Shown: piece after piece, positions 8,127-14,433 of the stretch
Position numbering within the stretch: position 1 is the first letter of the stretch
How the letters are laid out: each line of letters begins with the position of its first letter
Assembly (NCBI GenBank): GCA_900547085.1
Contig: URFI01000018.1
Location: 1 to 16,202, forward strand
Origin: an uncultured Prevotella sp.
GTDB taxonomy: Bacteria; Bacteroidota; Bacteroidia; Bacteroidales; Bacteroidaceae
Direction: 5' to 3'
Length of the DNA stretch: 16,202 nucleotides
Translations under genes and position numbers: made by a program
Notes under the pieces: model-generated
Database searches by the model: none
Seen by the model: the letters and a program-made list of their open reading frames with translations, nothing else
What the model was told of the DNA's origin: nothing

Positions 8127-9332
8127 ATGAAAGTGTGCTTTATGGGATTAGGCTACATAGGTCTTCCCACCGCTATTATAACTGCTCAATCTGGTCTTGA
8201 TGTAATAGGAGTTGATATTAACCAAAAAATTGTCGATACAACCAATCAAGGAAAATTACACATCATAGAACCTATGATGGAAACCATGCTGAAAGACGTA
8301 ATCTCTGCCAAAAAGTTTTACGCCCGTACAACACCAGTTGTCTCAGATGCTTACTTGATTGTAGTACCGACCCCATTTAACAGCAATCACCAACCAGACA
8401 TATCATTTATAGAAAAGGCCACACGCACCATCATACCCCTCCTCAAGGAAGGCGACCTATATATCATCGAGTCGACGTCACCAGTTGGCACAACAGAAAA
8501 GATGGAAAAACTTATTTTCAAGGAAAGACCCGAACTGGAAGGAAAGATCTACATCGCATACTGCCCTGAAAGGGTGTTACCTGGCAACATTGTTTATGAA
8601 CTGATACACAATGACCGAGTAATAGGAGGATGCAACCAACAGTCCACTGAAAAAGCGATGAGCTTTTATCGTCATTTTGTGAAAGGGAGTCTTCATCCCA
8701 CCAATTGTAAAACAGCCGAGTTGTGCAAACTCACCGAGAACTCAAGTCGTGACGTACAAATTGCCTTTGCCAACGAATTGTCAATCATCTGTGATAAGGC
8801 TGGTATTGATGTCTGGGAACTGATAGAATTGGCAAATAAACACCCTCGTGTGAATATCCTTCGCCCAGGCTGTGGCGTTGGTGGTCATTGCATTGCTGTT
8901 GATCCTTATTTTATCACTTCCAAATTTCCAGAAGAAAGTCAACTCATCGCAACATCACGCAAAATAAATAACTATAAGGCTGAATGGTGTGCAGACAAGA
9001 TAAAAAAAGCCATTATTGATTTCAAGCTAAAAAACAACAGAATACCTCATGTGGCACTAATGGGACTCACATTCAAGCCAGACATTGACGACTTAAGAGA
9101 AAGTCCCGCCCAACAAATTGTAGGCAATATCATGCAGAACTGTCACGATGCGACTTTGATGGTTTCAGAACCAAACATACAAGCGCATTCCATCTTTAAA
9201 CTTACTCCATATCATGATGCTTTTGAGCAGGCTGACATTGTGGCATTTCTCGTAGCTCACTCTAAGTTCAAAGAGCTTCCTAAAAAACAAGACAAAATCA
9301 TTTTCGACTTCTGCGGAATATACCATCCATAA
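8127..9332 (+). CDS. wecC: UDP-N-acetyl-D-mannosamine dehydrogenase
   Basis: A 401-residue member of the UDP-glucose/GDP-mannose dehydrogenase family that oxidises UDP-ManNAc twice with NAD to UDP-ManNAcA. Visible: the Rossmann motif GLGYIGLPTA (7-16), VPTPF (80-84), ESTSPVGTT (115-123), CPERVLPG (146-153), K201/N205 region of the central domain, the catalytic-cysteine motif GCGVGGHCIAVDPYF (248-262, with Cys255) and G-L-T-F-K-P-D-I-D-D-L-R-E-S-P (about 314-328) of the C-terminal domain. The CPERVLPG and GGHCIAVDP wording favours WecC over UDP-glucose or GDP-mannose dehydrogenases, and the wecB neighbour supports the choice. It closes the AT-rich gene run; a 333-bp gap follows. Confidence 0.93.
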   Translation: MKVCFMGLGYIGLPTAIITAQSGLDVIGVDINQKIVDTTNQGKLHIIEPMMETMLKDVISAKKFYARTTPVVSDAYLIVVPTPFNSNHQPDISFIEKATRTIIPLLKEGDLYIIESTSPVGTTEKMEKLIFKERPELEGKIYIAYCPERVLPGNIVYELIHNDRVIGGCNQQSTEKAMSFYRHFVKGSLHPTNCKTAELCKLTENSSRDVQIAFANELSIICDKAGIDVWELIELANKHPRVNILRPGCGVGGHCIAVDPYFITSKFPEESQLIATSRKINNYKAEWCADKIKKAIIDFKLKNNRIPHVALMGLTFKPDIDDLRESPAQQIVGNIMQNCHDATLMVSEPNIQAHSIFKLTPYHDAFEQADIVAFLVAHSKFKELPKKQDKIIFDFCGIYHP

Positions 9333-9665
9333 CCAAAAGTAAGGAATATATTTATCCACGCCATCAGAATAATGAATAGCATACCACACGCAAAAAATAA
9401 GAGAAAACAACATTAGAGAGTATAGGAAGGTTGAGAACAGACGACATCAGGGTACTTTCCTCAGTATGCATCAAAACATATTGCAAAACAGCATCTTGCT
9501 TGCCTAAGCACGCTGATTGAGGTAGCTCGTTTCCTACAAATGACGATGATGAAGGTACTAACAGCCATTTACTGAAATTGGTACGTTGCCAATGAACCCG
9601 TAAATTCCAGGTATGAAATATAATATGTATGGAGGTTTTTGCGTTATTTAAAATAAAAACACTAA
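9333..9665. other. 333-bp intergenic region between wecC and the initiating transferase
   Basis: No convincing gene on either strand. A 104-codon minus-strand frame spans 9364-9678 but has no family motif, no visible ribosome-binding site and runs into the transferase start. No intrinsic terminator is seen after wecC. A short palindrome TTATTT-A-AAATAA lies just upstream of the transferase gene (about 9644-9656). The region may be a recombination scar. Confidence 0.5.
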
Positions 9666-10331
9666 ATGGTGAAGACAATCCCGCCCTACATCAAATACAA
9701 TGGCGATATCAAGAACCCTCGGTTCATTCCCGACGGTATGAACGAGTTGGAGCGCAACATCAAGCGCGCTGCCGATTTCTTGATAGCCACCATTGCACTG
9801 ATAGTTTTCTCACCCTTGTTTCTGCTTTGCTACTGCTTGGTGAAGCGTGAAGACGGCGGACCCGTGATCTTCAAACAGGAACGCATCGGACGCTTCGGCC
9901 GACCTTTCACCATTTACAAATTTCGCAGCATGTGCATCGACGCTGAGAAAGACGGACCACAACTCTACAGACACCAACACGACAAGCGCATGACCAAAAT
10001 AGGCAGATATCTGCGCACACACCACTTGGACGAACTGCCGCAGCTATGGAACGTAGTCAAAGGGGACATGGCCTTCATCGGACCTCGGCCGGAACGAAAG
10101 TTCTACATCGACCAAATCATGCAACGAGATTCCAGGTACGCCTATCTTTACCAAATCCGTCCTGGCGTCACTTCCTACGCTACCTTGTACAACGGCTACA
10201 CAGATACCATGGAGAAGATGCTGAAACGACTGGATCTCGACTTGTATTACCTGGAACATCGGTCATGGTGGTTCGATATGAAAATACTAACCAAGACTTT
10301 CATTAACATCGCATTCGGTAAAATTTTCTAA
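9666..10331 (+). CDS. Initiating sugar-phosphate transferase (monotopic phosphoglycosyl transferase, WcaJ/PglC-like)
   Basis: A 221-residue enzyme that moves a sugar-phosphate from UDP-sugar to undecaprenyl phosphate, starting repeat-unit synthesis at the inner membrane. It has an N-terminal re-entrant hydrophobic segment (about 36-57, with a Ser-Pro break typical of the monotopic class), then VIFKQERIGRFGRPFTIYKFRSM (67-89 region), the catalytic pair in LDELPQLWN (Asp122-Glu123), G-D-M-A-F-I-G-P-R-P-E (133-143) and R-P-G-V-T-S (165-170). It is the short form, without the four-helix N-terminal part of full WcaJ. In many Bacteroidota capsule loci this gene stands at the 3' end, as here. Its codons are richer in G and C than the upstream transferase genes, so it probably belongs to the conserved frame of the locus, not to the exchanged cassette. 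The donor sugar is unknown. Confidence 0.92.
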   Translation: MVKTIPPYIKYNGDIKNPRFIPDGMNELERNIKRAADFLIATIALIVFSPLFLLCYCLVKREDGGPVIFKQERIGRFGRPFTIYKFRSMCIDAEKDGPQLYRHQHDKRMTKIGRYLRTHHLDELPQLWNVVKGDMAFIGPRPERKFYIDQIMQRDSRYAYLYQIRPGVTSYATLYNGYTDTMEKMLKRLDLDLYYLEHRSWWFDMKILTKTFINIAFGKIF

Positions 10332-10499
10332 CCTTAACCCATTAAACCTTTCACATAGAGAGAACAGGCTTCCCAATCTAAAGTCTAACTACCCAGACAA
10401 CATCCACCATGTTATGCCATGCATAATGCCAAAGATGTTACATTTGTTTATATCGAATCCATCGTTTTTGATAGCGGATGGCGCGCAGACATTTCACTG

Positions 10500-10555
10500 A
10501 ATTAACCCAACACAGGTTACAAAAAGAAACATCATACCCTCAACACGGGTTAATT
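10500..10555. repeat. 9-bp perfect inverted repeat upstream of dcuB
   Basis: AATTAACCC (10500-10508) and GGGTTAATT (10547-10555) are exact reverse complements 38 bp apart. A third TTAACCC occurs at about 10335, just past the transferase stop, and a TGTTAA...TTAACA repeat follows at 10558-10581. Paired sites of this type upstream of a promoter could be operators; no regulator is identified. Confidence 0.5.
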
Positions 10556-10612
10556 AGTGTTAACAATTACATTAATTAACATAAAAACACAATTATCCTA
10601 TTATGATTTCCT

Positions 10613-10620
10613 TTACTTTG
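10613..10620 (+). promoter_or_regulatory. Putative -7 element of the dcuB operon promoter
   Basis: TTACTTTG matches the TAnnTTTG consensus in five of six fixed positions and lies 34 bp before the dcuB ATG, giving a short leader of roughly 25-30 nt. No good TTTG -33 element is visible at the expected distance. It is the best candidate for the promoter of the dcuB-ansB-porin-aspA group. Confidence 0.4.
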
Positions 10621-10654
10621 CAATCGCATTTCTAAAACTGTAAGTAAAAAACAA

Positions 10655-12001
10655 ATGGCTACTACACTCATCATCTTACAATTACTCATTGTATTTGGGT
10701 TCATCTTCATTGGTGCCCGCGTAGGCGGCATCGGTATGGGTATCTACGGTATGGTAGGTACTTTCTTATTGGTCTTTGTCTTCGGTCTGGCACCGGGAAA
10801 AGCACCCATCGATGTGATGATGATTATTGTTTCGGTTATTGTAGCAGCCTCAGCCCTACAAGCCACGGGAGGTTTAGATTATCTGGTGGGTGTCACGGGC
10901 AAGTTCCTGCGCAAGCATCCCAGTCAAATCACCTATTACGGTCCGTTGGCATGTTGGATGTTCTGCCTGTTGGCTGGCACGGCGCACACCTGTTATTCAC
11001 TGCTCCCCATCATTTCTGAGATAGCTCAAGCAAACAAAATTAGACCCGAAAGACCGTTGAGCGTCAGCGTCATTGCTGCTTCACTGGGCATCACTGGCAG
11101 TCCTGTGAGTGCCGCTACAGCAGCCATCATCAGTACAGATATCTTGGGCTTGAAAGGCATCGACCTGGCCGATGTGTTGATTGTGTGCATTCCGGCCTCT
11201 TTCGTAGCCATCCTCGTGGCAGCGTTTGTGCAGAACCGGATAGGCAAAGAGTTGGAAGACGACCCCATCTATCAAGCTAAGGTGGCATCTGGTGAAATCA
11301 ATCCGGAAGAAGAACAGAAACGCATGCAGCAAATAAACGCCAGCCCCAACCCACGCGCAAAATACTCCGTGTATGCTTTCTTGGTGGGCGTTGCGCTGGT
11401 GGTAACATTCGGTTTGTTCCCTCAACTGAAGCCTCATCACATGGTCGATGGCGTGATGATGCCGATAGCCACCTCCGAGATGATCGAGATTGTGATGATG
11501 TCGGCGGCTGCGTTGATTCTCCTTGTGGGCAAAGGCAATGTGGCCACAGCTGCCAAGGGAACTGTCTTCGCTGCCGGTATGAACGCCATGGTGAGCATCT
11601 TCGGTATTGCCTGGATGGGCGACACCTTCTTCAATGGCAACAAAGACTTCTTCGTCACTCACCTGGCTGATTGGGTACAAGCAGCTCCCTTCTTGTTCGC
11701 CGTCATCCTCTTCATCATGAGCATCATGCTGTTCTCACAGGCAGCCACCGTGCGCACCATCTATCCCCTGGGTGTGTTGCTGGGCATCAACCCGCTATAC
11801 CTGCTGGCGATGTTCCCTGCCTGCAACGGTTATTTCTTCATGCCCAACTACCCCACCGAGGTGGCAGCCATCAATTTTGACCGAACCGGCACCACGCGAA
11901 TCGGTCGGTACGTCATCAATCACAGTTTCCAGTTGTCAGGATTCATCACAACCATCGTGTCCATCGCACTGGCTTTCTTGTTCACGCAAATATTTTATTG
12001 A
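10655..12001 (+). CDS. dcuB: Anaerobic C4-dicarboxylate antiporter DcuA/DcuB family
   Basis: A 448-residue inner-membrane protein with about 10-12 hydrophobic helices, close to the usual 433-446 residues of Dcu carriers. Sequence recalling the family includes G-A-R-x-G-G-I-G-M-G near residue 21, A-S-A-L-Q-A-T-G-G-L-D-Y-L (65-77), G-T-A-H-T-C-Y-S-L-L-P-I-I (108-120), R-P-E-R-P-L-S-V-S-V (129-138) and I-T-G-S-P-V-S-A-A-T-A-A (145-156). It exchanges external aspartate, fumarate or malate for internal succinate during fumarate respiration. Being followed by asparaginase and aspartase, aspartate/succinate exchange is the likely job here. A central hydrophilic loop (about 195-230) is rich in Glu. 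DcuA versus DcuB cannot be fully separated by eye; length and the loop favour DcuB. It is the first gene of the operon, with a promoter-like element 34 bp upstream. Confidence 0.92.
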   Translation: MATTLIILQLLIVFGFIFIGARVGGIGMGIYGMVGTFLLVFVFGLAPGKAPIDVMMIIVSVIVAASALQATGGLDYLVGVTGKFLRKHPSQITYYGPLACWMFCLLAGTAHTCYSLLPIISEIAQANKIRPERPLSVSVIAASLGITGSPVSAATAAIISTDILGLKGIDLADVLIVCIPASFVAILVAAFVQNRIGKELEDDPIYQAKVASGEINPEEEQKRMQQINASPNPRAKYSVYAFLVGVALVVTFGLFPQLKPHHMVDGVMMPIATSEMIEIVMMSAAALILLVGKGNVATAAKGTVFAAGMNAMVSIFGIAWMGDTFFNGNKDFFVTHLADWVQAAPFLFAVILFIMSIMLFSQAATVRTIYPLGVLLGINPLYLLAMFPACNGYFFMPNYPTEVAAINFDRTGTTRIGRYVINHSFQLSGFITTIVSIALAFLFTQIFY

Positions 12002-12033
12002 TATCATATTTAATCACTTAAAAACAATTTATT

Positions 12034-13086
12034 ATGAAACATTTACGTATCAACATCCTGGTGATTGTTGCATTGTTCGTTACCGTTGGTCTATGTGCCA
12101 AACCTAAGGTTCGCATCTTGGCTACAGGTGGCACCATTGCAGGTGTATCCACAAGTTCTACATCATCGGCTTACAATGCCGGCCAACTGGGTGTGGAAAC
12201 CTTGATAGCTGCCGTTCCGCAGATTAAAGACATCGCTGACGTATCTGGTGAGCAAATTTGCAACATCGGAAGTCAGGACATGAACGACCAAGTGTGGCTG
12301 AAACTGGCCAAGCGTATCAACCAGCTGCTCAACCAAGAAGGGTATGACGGCGTGCTGATTACTCATGGAACCGACACCATGGAAGAGACCGCTTACTTCT
12401 TGAGCCTCACCGTACACAGCAACAAACCAGTGATATTGGTAGGTGCCATGCGTTCGGCCACAGCCATCTCTGCCGACGGACCCGCCAACCTGTACAATGC
12501 AGTGGCTGCCATTGCCACACCCGAATCGCGCGACAAGGGCGTGATGGTTTGCATGAACGACCAACTGTTTGATGCCAAATCGGTTATCAAGACACACACC
12601 ACCGACTGCGGTACGTTCAAGGGTGGCATCTATGGTCAAATTGGTTACGTGTTCAATGGCAAGGCTTGCTATCTGCAAACACCAGCCTACAAGCGCGGAA
12701 CGGCATCTGAATTCAACGTGGACAACCTCGACAAATTGCCACAGGTGGGCATCATCTACGGTTACTCTAACTGCTCTGACCTTCCTATCAAGGCATTCGT
12801 TGATGCCAAGTACGATGGCATCGTGTTGGCAGGTGTTGGCGACGGCAACTTCTACAAAGACGTTTTCGACGTGGCTATCAAAGCACAGAACAGCGGCATC
12901 CAAATCGTTCGTTCAAGTCGTGTACCCACAGGTCCTACCAATCTGAATGCTGAGGTAGATGACAACAAATATCATTTCGTGGCATCTCTCAATCTCAATC
13001 CTCAGAAGGCACGCGTATTGTTGATGCTGGCTTTGACGAAAACACACGACTGGCAGCAAATTCAGAAGTACTACCAAGAATATTAA
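12034..13086 (+). CDS. ansB: Periplasmic L-asparaginase type II
   Basis: A 350-residue enzyme hydrolysing L-asparagine to aspartate and ammonia. Residues 1-22 form a signal peptide, with cleavage probably after the C-A pair; the cysteine is not in a proper lipobox, so a lipoprotein is less likely. Catalytic sites match the E. coli AnsB pattern: ATGGTIAG with Thr34 as nucleophile, Tyr47, Ser80 in N-I-G-S-Q-D-M-N-D, HGTDTMEET with Thr113-Asp114, and Lys186 in I-K-T-H-T-T-D. V-R-S-S-R-V-P-T-G (292-300) and L-N-P-Q-K-A-R-V-L-L (321-330) are also conserved. The two cysteines that form the disulfide in E. coli AnsB are not at the corresponding places. It lies 32 bp after dcuB and 30 bp before the porin gene. 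Confidence 0.95.
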   Translation: MKHLRINILVIVALFVTVGLCAKPKVRILATGGTIAGVSTSSTSSAYNAGQLGVETLIAAVPQIKDIADVSGEQICNIGSQDMNDQVWLKLAKRINQLLNQEGYDGVLITHGTDTMEETAYFLSLTVHSNKPVILVGAMRSATAISADGPANLYNAVAAIATPESRDKGVMVCMNDQLFDAKSVIKTHTTDCGTFKGGIYGQIGYVFNGKACYLQTPAYKRGTASEFNVDNLDKLPQVGIIYGYSNCSDLPIKAFVDAKYDGIVLAGVGDGNFYKDVFDVAIKAQNSGIQIVRSSRVPTGPTNLNAEVDDNKYHFVASLNLNPQKARVLLMLALTKTHDWQQIQKYYQEY

Positions 13087-13109
13087 TTCCTATTATTGAT
13101 AACAGGAAT
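13086..13109 (+). promoter_or_regulatory. Intergenic hairpin between ansB and the porin gene
   Basis: ATTCCTATTA (13086-13095) pairs with TAACAGGAAT (13100-13109) around a TTGA loop, with a single A-C mismatch. It begins at the ansB stop codon and contains the AGGA that could act as the ribosome-binding site for the porin gene, so folding could hide it. No T-tract follows, so it is not a terminator. Confidence 0.5.
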
Positions 13110-13116
13110 AAAAATA

Positions 13117-14316
13117 ATGAGCATGAAAAAAATAATGATGATTTGCGCTATGATGTCTTTGGCACTGGGCGCAAGCGCACAAGGTAACAATACAGGCATG
13201 GGTGGCGAAGATGGCAATTACGAGTCATTGGCAACCCGTCTGTTCAAATTGGAGAAGAAAAGCGATGCATTCAACGTGTACTTCAACTATGCGTCTTCCT
13301 TCCAAGAGGCCTACGATGGCAACGACTGGGGTTCGTCCTTCAAGAACAAGCAAGCCCGATTGGAAATCAAAGGTTCCTTCGGCAAACTCTCTTACCGTTT
13401 CCGTCACCGCTTGAACAAAGCCAATGGTGCGCAGGGCGAGGACAACTTTGCCAAGGCTACCGACATTCTTTCGGTTGGTTATCAGGTCACCGACAAGTTC
13501 GGTATCACGGGTGGTAAGATGTGTCAAAACTGGGGTGGATTCGAGTTTGACGAAAACCCCATGTACATCTACCAATACTCTGACATGATTGACAACATGG
13601 ATAACTTCATGGCCGGCGTAAACTTCGCATTCAAACCCGTTGAGTCTCAGGAGTTTAACCTGAACATCACCAATGCTTACAACAACAAGTTGGCTCAAGA
13701 ATACGGGGCTGACCTCAAGGTGATGAAAGAAAAAGGAAAGACTGAAGCCGTGGAAGCTGCCAATCATCCATTGACCTATATCTTCTTGTGGAACGGTAAT
13801 TTCTTTGGTGATAAGCTACAAACACGTTGGGGCGTGGGTACACAGACACAGGCCAAAGACCAGAGCAGCCAGATGGTGATGCTTGGTCAAAAGCTCAACT
13901 TGCCCACCTTCCAGTGGTATTTCGACTACATGGGCGCCTTTGACGATGTCGACCGCCTGGGCATTGCCACCAACGACTTGTCACAATTCCGCGGACCAGG
14001 CAACGTGCGGTTTGGCAAAGTAAACTACAACTCGTTCGTAACCAAGGCCAATTGGCAGTTCGTTGATCAGTGGAACCTGATGCTCAAAGGCATGTACGAA
14101 ACGGCAAGTGTCAGCAAGATAGAAGAACTCAAGAACTATCGTAAGTCTTTTGGTTACATGGCTAGCTTGGAATATTATCCTATCAAGTCACAAGACTGCC
14201 GCGTATTCTTGTCATACATCGGCCGTAACTTCAAGTTCACGAACGAGAGCAAACTGGCTGACTACAACACCAATCGCATCGAACTGGGCTTTATGTACAG
14301 AATCAAGGCATTCTAA
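13117..14316 (+). CDS. Outer-membrane porin, phosphate-selective porin O/P-like
   Basis: A 399-residue secreted protein. The start at 13117 is chosen because it gives a compact signal peptide (two Lys, a Met-rich hydrophobic core, and cleavage after A-S-A at about residue 21) and has AGGA about 9 bp upstream; a TTG at 13096 would add an unlikely extension, and the ATG at 13123 is an alternative. The mature part is rich in aromatic residues in alternating strands, for example L-E-I-K-G-S-F-G-K-L-S-Y-R-F-R-H, D-K-F-G-I-T-G-G-K-M and T-R-W-G-V-G-T-Q-T, and ends in M-Y-R-I-K-A-F, a C-terminal Phe beta-signal for the BAM machinery. The architecture fits a 16-strand-type porin. From its place between asparaginase and aspartase it probably admits asparagine, aspartate or other dicarboxylates; the family name does not establish phosphate specificity. 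Confidence 0.82.
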   Translation: MSMKKIMMICAMMSLALGASAQGNNTGMGGEDGNYESLATRLFKLEKKSDAFNVYFNYASSFQEAYDGNDWGSSFKNKQARLEIKGSFGKLSYRFRHRLNKANGAQGEDNFAKATDILSVGYQVTDKFGITGGKMCQNWGGFEFDENPMYIYQYSDMIDNMDNFMAGVNFAFKPVESQEFNLNITNAYNNKLAQEYGADLKVMKEKGKTEAVEAANHPLTYIFLWNGNFFGDKLQTRWGVGTQTQAKDQSSQMVMLGQKLNLPTFQWYFDYMGAFDDVDRLGIATNDLSQFRGPGNVRFGKVNYNSFVTKANWQFVDQWNLMLKGMYETASVSKIEELKNYRKSFGYMASLEYYPIKSQDCRVFLSYIGRNFKFTNESKLADYNTNRIELGFMYRIKAF

Positions 14317-14336
14317 CAACAGGCCTTTAACAGCAA

Positions 14337-14385
14337 GATGAACGTGAGACACCTTTCGTGCCCACGTTCGTCTGTTATGACGAAC
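14337..14385 (+). promoter_or_regulatory. Alternative stem-loops in the aspA leader
   Basis: Three segments: GATGAACGTG (14337-14346), CACGTTCGTC (14363-14372) and GACGAAC (14379-14385). The middle one pairs with the first over 10 bp (one G-U) or with the third over 7 perfect bp with a TGTTAT loop (GTTCGTC, 14366-14372), so the two stems exclude each other. Inside the first stem, CAC (14350-14352) can also pair with GTG (14358-14360). No T-tract follows either stem, so a terminator is not formed; control of translation, RNA stability or a protein-binding site is possible. The leader to the aspA ATG continues with an A-rich stretch. Confidence 0.55.
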
Positions 14386-14433
14386 CATGACAAACACAGA
14401 AAAAAACAACTACAAAAATCAATAGTAAATACA

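Larger units (their letters stand above)
10332..10654. other. 323-bp intergenic region between capsule locus and dcuB operon
   Basis: No gene on either strand. It contains a hairpin TTATGC-CAT-GCATAA (10412-10426), a pair of TTAACCC/GGGTTAA-type inverted repeats (10500-10555), a further TGTTAA/TTAACA repeat (about 10558-10581), and a promoter-like -7 element (10613-10620). No clear intrinsic terminator for the capsule operon is visible. Confidence 0.6.

Noticed and set aside
9364..9678. Minus-strand 104-codon frame in the wecC-transferase gap
   Set aside because: No family motifs, no ribosome-binding site, odd composition and overlap with the transferase start; kept only as a possible remnant.
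11081..11680. Minus-strand 199-codon frame opposite dcuB
   Set aside because: Very rich in His and Gln, lies wholly antisense to a strongly conserved gene; typical shadow of codon bias in the GC-richer part.
12163..12903. Minus-strand 246-codon frame opposite ansB
   Set aside because: Antisense to a complete, conserved asparaginase; no recognisable domain.
13096..13116. TTG start for the porin gene
   Set aside because: It lies within the intergenic hairpin and puts an extra segment before a normal signal peptide.
13225..13767. Minus-strand 180-codon frame opposite the porin gene
   Set aside because: Antisense shadow; no motif and no upstream signals.
14338..14433. Upstream in-frame ATG as the start of aspA
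   Set aside because: Would add 32 residues unlike any aspartase N-terminus and would place the leader hairpins inside the coding sequence.
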